A DNA stretch of 13,166 bases from assembly GCA_007119305.1 (NCBI GenBank), contig SKPY01000293.1:1-13166 (forward strand), in the 5' to 3' direction. This DNA is from Nitriliruptorales bacterium. GTDB lineage: Bacteria > Actinomycetota > Nitriliruptoria > Euzebyales > Egibacteraceae. Every line of letters starts with the position of its first letter. The first letter of the stretch is position 1. Below are positions 1 to 5,831 of the stretch, in pieces. The translations under genes were made by a program, and so were the position numbers. The notes beneath the pieces are model-generated. The model ran no database searches. It saw only the letters and a program-made list of their open reading frames with translations, and was not told the origin of the DNA.

Positions 1-637
1 GCCTGGGGTTGTCGGTGGGCGGCGCCTCGCTCGAGGCCGTGCGCAACCGCATCCTCCAGCTCGGCCTCGACTGCTCCCACATGGAGCGCCCACCCCGCTC
101 GGCCAAGTGGGCCCAGGACCCCGCTCGGGTCGCCACGAGCGCCTCGCTGGCCGAACGCCGCACCTGGACCGACGACGACCTGCGCGCCGCCGTCGCGAAG
201 GCCCGTTCGATCCGCGGCGTCCTCGTCCACCTCGACCTCAAGGTCGGCGGGTCGCAGTACGTGAACATCAAGCGCCACATCGAGCGTCTGGGTCTGAACC
301 GAGCCACTTCACCGGCCAGGGCTGGACGAAAGGGCTGACCAACCCGGTACCGACCAGGCGGCGGCCACTCGAGGAGCTCCTCGTGGAGAACTCCGACTGC
401 CTCAAGAGCGCGAACCTTCGGAAACGCCTCATCGCCGAAGGCCTGAAGGAGGCCCGGTGCGAGATCTGCAAGCTCGACGAGTGGCTTGGCAGGCCGATCC
501 CGTTGCAGCTGGACCACATCAACGGCGACCGTACCGACAACCGGTTGGAGAACCTCAGGCTGCTCTGTCCGAACTGCCACGCGCAGACCGACACGTACTG
601 CGGCAAGAACATCGGTCGTGCAGCGTCAACGATGAGC

Positions 638-643
638 TACGAT
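638..643 (+). promoter_or_regulatory. candidate -10 element of tRNA-Leu
   Basis: TACGAT lies 8 bases before the tRNA 5' end, a good position for a -10 hexamer of the TANNNT type. The -35 region, around 614-620 (GGTCGTG), is not convincing. The same hexamer occurs upstream of glnH at 1912-1917. It sits inside the 3' part of the broken HNH frame. Confidence 0.35.
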
Positions 644-651
644 GTGGCTGC

Positions 652-739
652 GCTCCGGTGGAGGAACATGGCAGACTCGAGGCTCTCAAACAGCCTTGCC
701 CGCAAGGGCGTGAGGGTTCAAATCCCTCCCGGAGCACCA
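652..739 (+). tRNA. tRNA-Leu (anticodon CAA)
   Basis: A full class II tRNA cloverleaf can be drawn. The acceptor stem GCTCCGG (652-658) pairs perfectly with CCGGAGC (729-735), followed by the discriminator A and an encoded CCA (737-739). The D arm is GAG/CTC (661-663 and 676-678) with GG in the loop. The anticodon stem AGGCT/AGCCT (680-684 and 692-696) encloses CTCAAAC, giving anticodon CAA at 687-689, which reads UUG leucine codons. A long variable arm, GCCC-GCAA-GGGC (698-709), is typical of tRNA-Leu. The T arm is GAGGG-TTCAAAT-CCCTC (712-728). It follows the HNH remnant and precedes a small-protein/pdtaR unit. Confidence 0.96.
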
Positions 740-745
740 ACCCAT

Positions 746-764
746 GTGGGCAGCTCTGCCCCAC
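746..764 (+). terminator. weak hairpin after tRNA-Leu
   Basis: GTGGG (746-750) can pair with CCCAC (760-764), or alternatively GGGCA with TGCCC inside it, seven bases after the tRNA CCA. There is no T-run, so this is only a possible processing or termination hairpin. Confidence 0.25.
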
Positions 765-803
765 CGACCCAGCCGCCACTGTTCGACCTCTAGCGTCACC
801 CGC

Positions 804-833
804 TTCAGCCCTCCCGGCCGGCTCCGCTAGACT
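804..833 (+). promoter_or_regulatory. candidate promoter for coiled-coil gene/pdtaR
   Basis: TAGACT (828-833) fits a TANNNT -10 hexamer. TTCAGC (804-809), 18 bases upstream, is a poor -35 match. Transcription would start near 840, directly at the stem-loop at 843-874, giving a leader of about 65 bases before the ATG at 906. Confidence 0.25.
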
Positions 834-842
834 GCGGGGTCC

Positions 843-874
843 ACCACGCTGGCGTTGAGACTTCGCCAGGTGGT
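843..874 (+). other. stem-loop in the leader of the 906 gene
   Basis: ACCAC (843-847), one bulged G, then CTGGCG (849-854) pairs with CGCCAG (864-869) followed by GTGGT (870-874). This is an 11-bp stem with a nine-base loop, TTGAGACTT. It lies where the transcript would begin if TAGACT at 828 is the -10. It could be a 5' stabilising stem-loop, an operator, or the far end of the tRNA terminator region. Confidence 0.4.
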
Positions 875-905
875 CGACACCCCACCCCGAGCTGGCAGGA
901 CACCC

Positions 906-1193
906 ATGCGACTACGCGGCAATGTGGGCAAGCGGCTGACGGACGTCCGCCGCGAGGTCGAGCGCGCGCGCGACACGCTGCGGGTGCTCGACGAGCAGGT
1001 CGCCTACGCCGCGGAGGTGGCCGACGAGGCGACCACCCGCGCCCTCGTGGCAGCCACGCCGCTCGCCGACCGCGAACGCCGCGCGGCGACGGAGGACCTG
1101 CGGCGCGTACGGCGCGAGCGCGACGAAACCGCCGCACGGCTGTCCGCGCTCCTCGCCGAGCAGGACGAGCTGCTCGAGCGGCTGGGTAGCTGA
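906..1193 (+). CDS. small coiled-coil protein of unknown function
   Basis: This encodes 95 residues, highly charged and rich in Arg, Glu, Ala and Leu, with no signal peptide or membrane segment. Two heptad-like stretches (about residues 8-35 and 52-92, ending AEQDELLERLGS) suggest an antiparallel helical hairpin or a dimeric coiled coil, separated by a TRALVAATPLADRE segment. The ATG at 906 was chosen because AGGA (897-900) sits five bases before it. An in-frame TTG at 855 lies within the leader stem-loop and is unlikely. The stop is 49 bases before the pdtaR start, so the two are probably co-transcribed. I recall similar small proteins beside ANTAR regulators in actinobacteria, but no function is known to me. 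Partnership with PdtaR is inference from position only. Confidence 0.8.
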   Translation: MRLRGNVGKRLTDVRREVERARDTLRVLDEQVAYAAEVADEATTRALVAATPLADRERRAATEDLRRVRRERDETAARLSALLAEQDELLERLGS

Positions 1194-1230
1194 GGCGGAA
1201 CCTGGTGGAGGCCACATGCAGGCAAGGATG

Positions 1231-1236
1231 AAGGAG
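1231..1236 (+). promoter_or_regulatory. Shine-Dalgarno deciding the pdtaR start
   Basis: AAGGAG lies six bases before GTG 1243. The competing ATG 1216 has GGAGG (1207-1211) only four bases upstream. The GTG start gives the N-terminus MTG, followed shortly by VLIAEDEALIR, as in Mycobacterium tuberculosis Rv1626. Confidence 0.6.
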
Positions 1237-1242
1237 CACGCC

Positions 1243-1857
1243 GTGACCGGGGATCGCAGCTCGACCGCGCACGCAGAGCGGCCGATCCGCGTGCTCATCG
1301 CCGAGGACGAGGCGCTCATCCGCCTCGACCTGAAGGAGATGCTCATCGAGGAGGGCTTCGACGTCGTCGCGGAGGTCTCCGACGGCGCCACGGCCGTGCG
1401 CCTCGCCCGGGAGCTGCGCCCCGACCTGTCGATCCTCGACCTGAAGATGCCGGTGATGGACGGCATCCAGGCGGCCGAGCAGATCACCAAGGAACGGCTG
1501 TCCGCAGTCCTCATCCTCACGGCGTTCAGCCAGCGCGACCTGATCGAGAAGGCCAGGCGGGCCGGCGCCATGGCCTACCTCGTCAAACCGTTCCAGAAGC
1601 ACGACCTCCTGCCGGCCATCGAGATCGCCGCCGGCCGCTTCAAGGACATGCAGGGGCTCGAGGAACAGGTCGGTGACCTGTCGCATCGCCTCGAGGCCCG
1701 CAAGCTCGTCGACCGCGCGAAGGGGCTCCTGCAGGAGCACGAGGCCATGACGGAGGCGCAGGCCTTCCGCTGGCTGCAGAAGACCGCGATGCAGCAGCGC
1801 GTCACGATGAAGGCCGTCGCCGAGCAGGTCGTGGAGCGCTACAGCGCCGGGGGGTAG
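1243..1857 (+). CDS. pdtaR: ANTAR-domain response regulator, PdtaR (Rv1626) type
   Basis: A cytoplasmic two-component output protein of 204 residues that is expected to bind RNA and act by antitermination or translation control. The receiver domain (about 15-135) has the acidic pair E21/D22, the phospho-acceptor D66 in LDLKMP, T93 in LTAFSQRDL and K115 in YLVKP. A coiled-coil linker (LEEQVGDLSHRLEARK) leads into the ANTAR domain (about 140-200), with the family-typical KLVDRAKGLLQ, MTEAQAFRWLQKTAM and TMKAVAEQVVE. Length and sequence closely follow Rv1626, whose partner is the sensor kinase PdtaS; no kinase gene lies in this window. GTG 1243 is preferred over ATG 1216 because of its Shine-Dalgarno motif and the Rv1626 N-terminus. 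It is followed by glnHPQ on the same strand, separated by about 200 bases containing a likely separate promoter. Confidence 0.95.
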   Translation: MTGDRSSTAHAERPIRVLIAEDEALIRLDLKEMLIEEGFDVVAEVSDGATAVRLARELRPDLSILDLKMPVMDGIQAAEQITKERLSAVLILTAFSQRDLIEKARRAGAMAYLVKPFQKHDLLPAIEIAAGRFKDMQGLEEQVGDLSHRLEARKLVDRAKGLLQEHEAMTEAQAFRWLQKTAMQQRVTMKAVAEQVVERYSAGG

Positions 1858-1875
1858 GTCGGCCCTCGGTGGCGG

Positions 1876-1914
1876 GTACCCCGACCCGTGCCGCCAGGCC
1901 GTGCTGTCGGGTAC
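1876..1914 (+). other. imperfect inverted repeat after pdtaR
   Basis: GTACCCCGAC (1876-1885) pairs with GTCGGGTAC (1906-1914) with one bulged C and a 20-base loop. It starts 18 bases after the pdtaR stop, and its right arm overlaps the candidate -10 at 1912. It could terminate pdtaR transcripts or be an operator over the glnH promoter; neither is certain. Confidence 0.3.
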
Positions 1915-1917
1915 GAT
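1912..1917 (+). promoter_or_regulatory. candidate -10 element of glnHPQ
   Basis: TACGAT in the only relatively AT-rich patch between pdtaR and glnH. No good -35 is seen 16-18 bases upstream (GTGCCG at 1889-1894 at best). A start near 1924 would put the hairpin at 1925-1948 at the extreme 5' end of a leader of about 130 bases. Confidence 0.4.
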
Positions 1918-1924
1918 ACTGCCA

Positions 1925-1948
1925 CGTCTACGACAGCGTTCGTAGACG
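1925..1948 (+). promoter_or_regulatory. perfect 9-bp inverted repeat with six-base spacer, glnH leader
   Basis: CGTCTACGA (1925-1933) and TCGTAGACG (1940-1948) are exact reverse complements around CAGCGT. As RNA this is a stable hairpin with a hexaloop at the start of the glnH leader; as DNA it is a classic repressor-type dyad. ANTAR proteins bind hexaloop hairpins with A at loop position 1 and G at position 4; here A and G keep that spacing but sit at positions 2 and 5, so the match is not canonical. Confidence 0.6.
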
Positions 1949-2055
1949 GTGTGCGCCATGCAGGGCCGACGGGGCGGGGCTGGGCCTGCCGAGGGCTCCC
2001 GCTCCCGCGGCCAGCCGGCATGTCCGCCGCTGCGTACCCAAAGGAGGACCTTGAC

Positions 2056-2892
2056 ATGAGGTCTGTGAACCTGCGTTTGCTCATCAGCATCGTGGCGCTG
2101 CTCGCCCTGGCGCTCGCCGCCTGCGCGGACGAGCCAGACGAGCCCGAGGCACCCGACGAGGTCGACGAGGTCGACGAGGATGAGCCTGTCGACGACCTGG
2201 GCCTGGCCCAGGAGGGCGTGATCGTCGTCGGCAGCGACATCGACTTCCCACCGTTCGAGTTCATCGAAGACGGCGAGATCCAGGGCTTCGACGTCGACCT
2301 CATGGAGGAGATCGCCGCCCGGCTCGGCCTCGAGGTCGAATGGGTCGACACCGGCTTCGACGCGCTCATCAGCCAGCTTGCCGCGGACGAGTTCGACGCG
2401 CTCATCGCGGCCATGACGATCACCGAGGAGCGCGCGGAGACGATCGCCTTCTCGGACCCGTACTTCGAGGCCACCCAGGCGCTCGTCGTCGGCCCCGACT
2501 CGGACATCACGGGCGTGGGCGACCTCGCCGGCATGTCCGTCGGCGCCCAGGACGGCACCACGGGCGAGGCATACGCCGAGGAGAACTTCACCGACTCGAC
2601 GATCACCAGCTTCCCGAGCTACCCAGCCGCGTTCGGTGCGCTGGAGGCCGACCAGATCGACGCAGTGCTCGCGGACCTGCCCGCGGCTGCGGAGCAGGAG
2701 GCGCGCAGCGACCTCGTGGTCACGGAGGTGATCGACACCGACGAGGTGTACGGCATCGGGGTGCAGCAGGACAACGAGGCGTTGCTCGCAGCGATCAACG
2801 ACACGCTGGCCGAGATCATCGCCGACGGCACCTACGCGGACATCTACTCCACCTGGTTCGAGGGCGACGTCCCGCCCCGCTTCGCGGACTGA
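2056..2892 (+). CDS. glnH: polar amino-acid ABC transporter, substrate-binding lipoprotein
   Basis: A 278-residue extracytoplasmic receptor of the SBP_bac_3 family that captures an amino acid for GlnP/GlnQ. The start is ATG 2056, with a consensus AAAGGAGG (2040-2047) eight bases upstream. Residues 1-23 form a lipoprotein signal ending in the lipobox LAAC (Cys23). Residues 25-47 are an acidic tether with 15 Asp/Glu of 23. The binding domain (about 54-275) shows the family signature GFDVDLMEEIAARL (77-90). It also has TITEER, whose Arg126 is in the position that grips the ligand alpha-carboxylate, then FSDPYF and GTTGEAYA, and the later DAVLADLPAA segment with the ligand-amine aspartate. The exact substrate (Gln, Glu or another polar amino acid) cannot be read from sequence, so the symbol is a family name. 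First gene of glnHPQ. Confidence 0.92.
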   Translation: MRSVNLRLLISIVALLALALAACADEPDEPEAPDEVDEVDEDEPVDDLGLAQEGVIVVGSDIDFPPFEFIEDGEIQGFDVDLMEEIAARLGLEVEWVDTGFDALISQLAADEFDALIAAMTITEERAETIAFSDPYFEATQALVVGPDSDITGVGDLAGMSVGAQDGTTGEAYAEENFTDSTITSFPSYPAAFGALEADQIDAVLADLPAAAEQEARSDLVVTEVIDTDEVYGIGVQQDNEALLAAINDTLAEIIADGTYADIYSTWFEGDVPPRFAD

Positions 2893-2928
2893 CGCTCCGC
2901 CTCGCCGGCACGTCTTCGGAGCCCTGAC

Positions 2929-3699
2929 ATGGAGCGCTTCGCGCGGCTCGCCGACACGTTCTTCGACCTCGAAGTCATGCGGCGGGCCTTTGCCGACCTG
3001 CTGACCGAGGGGCTCGTCAACACGATCTACATCTCGGCGAGTGCGATGCTCTTCGGGCTCGCCGGGGGGCTCGTGTTCGCCCTCATGGCGATCTCCCGAC
3101 GATGGTGGATCCGGCTGCCCGCGCGTGCCTACGTGGACCTGTTCCGCGGGCTGCCGGCCATCCTCGTCATCCTGCTCGTGGGGCTTGGTCTGCCCACGGC
3201 GGGCATCCGTCCCTTCGGCCGCTACACGCCCGCCTACGCGATCCTTGCGCTGTCGATCATCGCCGCGGCCTACATCACCGAGATCCTTCGAGCCGGGATC
3301 CAGTCGGTGGAGAAGGGGCAGATGGAGGCCGCCCGCAGCCTGGGGATGACCTATCTGCAGGCCATGTGGCTCGTGATCGTGCCGCAGGGTGTGCGCCGCG
3401 TCCTGCCACCGCTCACCAACGAGTTCATCATCCTGACGAAGGACTCGAGCCTGCTGTTCGTGCTCGGCCTGTCCCTCGGCGAGCGGGAGCTGTACCGCAT
3501 CGGGCAGCAGGTGGCGAGCCGGACCGGCAACTACTCCGCAGTGATGCTCGCCGGGCTGTTCTATCTGCTGATCACGATCCCGCTCACACGACTCGTGAAC
3601 TACATGGACACGCGGATGCGGGAAGGCAAGCCCGGCGCAGGCGAGGAGGAGCCCCTCGAGCTCGACCCGTCGGCCAGCGTCCCCGGTGGTCGCCGCTGA
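2929..3699 (+). CDS. glnP: polar amino-acid ABC transporter, permease
   Basis: A 256-residue inner-membrane permease of the His/Glu/Gln/Arg/opine family (BPD_transp_1). It carries several hydrophobic segments (about 32-55, 70-88, 100-125, 175-190 and 200-220). The cytoplasmic coupling loop that docks on the ATPase is present: EILRAGIQSVEKGQMEAARSLGM region, with the EAA motif at EAARSLG. The C-terminal tail after TRMREG is hydrophilic and Pro/Glu-rich. ATG 2929 follows CGGAG by seven bases and lies 36 bases after glnH. Its stop overlaps the glnQ start in TGATG, so the two subunits are likely translationally coupled. Only one permease is encoded, so a homodimer is expected. Substrate unknown; the symbol is at family level. 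Confidence 0.93.
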   Translation: MERFARLADTFFDLEVMRRAFADLLTEGLVNTIYISASAMLFGLAGGLVFALMAISRRWWIRLPARAYVDLFRGLPAILVILLVGLGLPTAGIRPFGRYTPAYAILALSIIAAAYITEILRAGIQSVEKGQMEAARSLGMTYLQAMWLVIVPQGVRRVLPPLTNEFIILTKDSSLLFVLGLSLGERELYRIGQQVASRTGNYSAVMLAGLFYLLITIPLTRLVNYMDTRMREGKPGAGEEEPLELDPSASVPGGRR

Positions 3700-4430
3700 T
3701 GGCTCCGCGCGTCGCGTTGCGCGGGCTGCGCAAGTCGTTCGGCAACCTCGAGGTCCTCCGGGGCATCGACCTCGAGGTTGCCGAGGGTGAGGTCATCTGC
3801 GTGCTCGGCCCCTCGGGCTCGGGCAAGTCTACGATGCTGCGCTGCATCAACTTCCTCGAGGAGCCGACGGCCGGCTCGGTCGAGATCGACGGCATCGACC
3901 CCAGCGCCAAGGGGGTGAACATCGACCGGTTGCGCCAGCGCGTCGGGATGGTGTTCCAGCAGTTCAACCTCTTCCCCCACAAGACCGCGCTCGCGAACAT
4001 CACACTGCCACTGCGGCGGGTGAAGAAGCTGAGCCGGCGGGAGGCAGTCGAGGTGGCTCAGGCCCGCCTCGCCGACGTCGGCCTGGCGAACAAGGCCAAC
4101 GCACGCCCAATCCAGCTGTCAGGGGGCCAGCAGCAGCGGGTCGCGATCGCCCGGGCCCTCGCGCTGGAGCCCGACGTGCTGCTGTTCGACGAGGTCACGA
4201 GCGCACTGGATCCCGAGCTCGTGAAGGACGTGCTCGACGTGATGAAGCGGCTGGCGAGCGGTGGCATGACGATGGTGGTGGTCACCCACGAGATGGGGTT
4301 CGCCCGCGAGGCCGCCGACCGGGTCGTGTTCATGGACGAGGGGGTCATCGTCGAAGAGGCACCCCCCCGGGAGCTGTTCGAACGGCCCCGCTCGCAGCGG
4401 CTGCGTGACTTTCTCGACCAGGTGCTATGA
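3699..4430 (+). CDS. glnQ: polar amino-acid ABC transporter, ATP-binding protein
   Basis: A 243-residue cytoplasmic ATPase that drives GlnP. All ABC motifs are present: Walker A GPSGSGKST (37-45), Q-loop VFQQFNLFPHKT, signature LSGGQQQRVAIARAL, Walker B VLLFDEVTSALDPE (with Val where many ABC proteins have Pro, as is common in this subfamily), and the switch histidine in VTHEMGFA. The length is usual for GlnQ/HisP-type subunits. The start ATG 3699 overlaps the glnP stop by one base; possible in-frame upstream starts would lie within glnP. It closes the glnHPQ operon. A 76-base gap then leads to livH, so read-through into the liv genes is possible. Confidence 0.95.
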   Translation: MAPRVALRGLRKSFGNLEVLRGIDLEVAEGEVICVLGPSGSGKSTMLRCINFLEEPTAGSVEIDGIDPSAKGVNIDRLRQRVGMVFQQFNLFPHKTALANITLPLRRVKKLSRREAVEVAQARLADVGLANKANARPIQLSGGQQQRVAIARALALEPDVLLFDEVTSALDPELVKDVLDVMKRLASGGMTMVVVTHEMGFAREAADRVVFMDEGVIVEEAPPRELFERPRSQRLRDFLDQVL

Positions 4431-4493
4431 GCGGACGGAATTGCCCGTACACTCTCATCGTCATCCGGCGGGCCGGACGCCTGGCGACAACCT

Positions 4494-4498
4494 AGGAG
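4494..4498 (+). promoter_or_regulatory. Shine-Dalgarno deciding the TTG start of livH
   Basis: AGGAG sits eight bases before TTG 4507. The only in-frame ATG upstream (4405) is inside glnQ and would add about 34 residues ahead of the signal peptide, so the TTG is preferred. Confidence 0.7.
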
Positions 4499-4506
4499 AC
4501 AAGCTC

Positions 4507-5787
4507 TTGCGCAGCCTTGCGACGCTCGTGCTCGGAGTGCTGCTCGTCGTGGCAGCGCTGGGTGCCGGTGGCGCGCTCGCGGAGGACGACAACGCAGAGG
4601 ACGGTGGCGAGGCCATCCGCGGCACCCTCACGGCCGAGGGTGAGCCGGTCCCAGGGGTGACGATCGTCGCGTTCGACGCTGACGGCAACGAAGTCGGTGC
4701 TGGGCAGAGCGACGATCAAGGCGAGTGGCGCATCCCCATGCCGGGCCCAGGGGAGTACAGCGCCACGCTGGACGAGGCGACCCTGCCCGACGACGTCGAG
4801 CTGCGCGATCCGGAGCGCGGCACGCTCGAGTTCTCGTTGCGGACGGGCCAGGAGCGCACTTTGCTGTTCCCGCTCGGGGAGGACGAGCGGGTGCTCGCGA
4901 GGTTCCTGCCGCGGGCGAGCCAGGCGTTGCTCAACGGCATCATCTTCGGCCTCATCATCGCGATGGCGGCGATCGGCCTGTCGCTCGTGTTCGGCACGAC
5001 CGGGCTGGTGAACTTCGCGCACGGCGAGCTCGTCACCTTCGGTGCCGTGATGGCGTTCTTCATCAACGTGGCCGCCGGCCCCGGCTCGCTGCTGTGGGCT
5101 GCGCCGGTCGCGGTGATCGGGGGCGCAGCGCTCGGCGCCGGCCTCGAACGCGGGCTGTGGCGCCCGCTGCGCGACCGCAAGACCGGCCTGATCCAGCTGC
5201 TCGTGATCTCGATCGGCCTCTCGCTGCTGCTGCGCAACCTGATCCAGCTGTTCTACGGCGGGCGCAGTCGACCCTACCTCGACTACGCGGTGCAGCAGGC
5301 CCTCCAGTTCGGCTGGGTGCGCATCACCCCCCGCGACCTCATCGTCGTGGTCGCCTCGCTGATCGTGCTGAGCAGCGTCGGTGTGCTGCTGCTGAAGACC
5401 CGTCTCGGCAAGGCGATGCGGGCCGTGAGCGACAACCGCGACCTCGCCGAGTCCAGCGGCATCGACGTCAAGCAGGTCATCCTCATCATCTGGCTCATGG
5501 GCGGTGGGCTGGCGGCTCTCGGCGGGGTCTTCCTCGGCGTCGTCGAGAACGTGAGCTACCTCATGGGCTTCCGATTGCTGCTGCTCATGTTCGCCGGGGT
5601 GATCCTCGGCGGGCTCGGCACCGCGTTCGGGGCGATGGTGGGCAGCATGGTGGTGGGGATCGTGACGGAGATGAGCACGCTGTGGTTCTCCACCGAGCTG
5701 AAGTTCGTGTGGGCCCTGGCGATCATGGCGCTCGTCCTGCTGCTGCGGCCGCAAGGCATCCTCGGGGTGAAGGAGCGCATCGGGTGA
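4507..5787 (+). CDS. livH: branched-chain amino-acid ABC permease LivH with secreted N-terminal domain
   Basis: A 426-residue inner-membrane permease of the HAAT family, long for LivH (usually about 290-310). Residues 1-25 look like a signal peptide ending in ALA. Residues about 34-124 form a predicted beta-sandwich of the carboxypeptidase-regulatory/CnaB type. Its marks are IRGTLTAEGEPVPGVTIVAF, a DDQGEWRIPMPGPGEYSATL turn and LEFSLRTGQERTLLFPLG. The LivH core follows from about 136: IGLSLVFGTTGLVNFAHGEL, the coupling region GKAMRAVSDNRDLAESSGID, GVILGGLGTAFGA, and a RPQGILG terminus. It starts at TTG after AGGAG. It heads livHMGF, 76 bases after glnQ. The added domain would lie outside the membrane and could contact LivK or the envelope; that role is inference. 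I have seen this arrangement in other actinobacterial LivH proteins. Confidence 0.93.
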   Translation: MRSLATLVLGVLLVVAALGAGGALAEDDNAEDGGEAIRGTLTAEGEPVPGVTIVAFDADGNEVGAGQSDDQGEWRIPMPGPGEYSATLDEATLPDDVELRDPERGTLEFSLRTGQERTLLFPLGEDERVLARFLPRASQALLNGIIFGLIIAMAAIGLSLVFGTTGLVNFAHGELVTFGAVMAFFINVAAGPGSLLWAAPVAVIGGAALGAGLERGLWRPLRDRKTGLIQLLVISIGLSLLLRNLIQLFYGGRSRPYLDYAVQQALQFGWVRITPRDLIVVVASLIVLSSVGVLLLKTRLGKAMRAVSDNRDLAESSGIDVKQVILIIWLMGGGLAALGGVFLGVVENVSYLMGFRLLLLMFAGVILGGLGTAFGAMVGSMVVGIVTEMSTLWFSTELKFVWALAIMALVLLLRPQGILGVKERIG

Positions 5788-5831
5788 GCACGGCGAGCAC
5801 ACCGCACAGCGACCGCCGAGGTCAGCGCTGA
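5784..5831 (+). CDS. possible 15-residue bridging peptide between livH and livM
   Basis: GTG 5784 overlaps the livH stop (GTGA) and is preceded by AAGGAG (5770-5775) at an ideal eight-base spacing. The ORF encodes MSTASTPHSDRRGQR and ends at TGA 5829-5831, which overlaps the livM ATG as TGATG. Both junctions are the kind used for translational coupling. It may be a real leader cistron that carries ribosomes from livH to livM, or the remnant N-terminus of a longer livM separated by a one-base indel. No function is known. Confidence 0.35.
   Translation: MSTASTPHSDRRGQR

Larger units (their letters stand above)
3..793 (+). pseudogene. HNH endonuclease, 5'-truncated by window edge and frameshifted
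   Basis: The product would be an HNH-family DNA endonuclease. Frame 3 is open from base 3 and encodes two copies of a DNA-binding-like module. The first ends in LGLDCSHM (about 54-83) and the second in RLGLN (about 285-299). Just after this, at 300-302, the family-like sequence SHFTGQGWTKGL continues in frame 2. One base, probably a C of an expected CCG proline codon, is missing. The nuclease domain is intact in frame 2: CxxC at 458-469, LDHINGD with its histidine at 514-516, DNRLENLRLLCPNCH with its last histidine at 578-580. After TYCGKNIGR (about 620) the frame has no stop until 793 and runs across the whole tRNA-Leu, so the real end was probably before 652. It may be a decayed gene or a sequencing error. 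The upstream start lies outside the window. A short C-terminal form could be called from GTG 383. Confidence 0.75.

Noticed and set aside
1958..2059. A 33-codon upstream ORF whose stop overlaps the glnH ATG (ATGA)
   Set aside because: No Shine-Dalgarno before its ATG, low-complexity Gly/Arg/Pro content, and such stop-free stretches are expected in GC-rich DNA.
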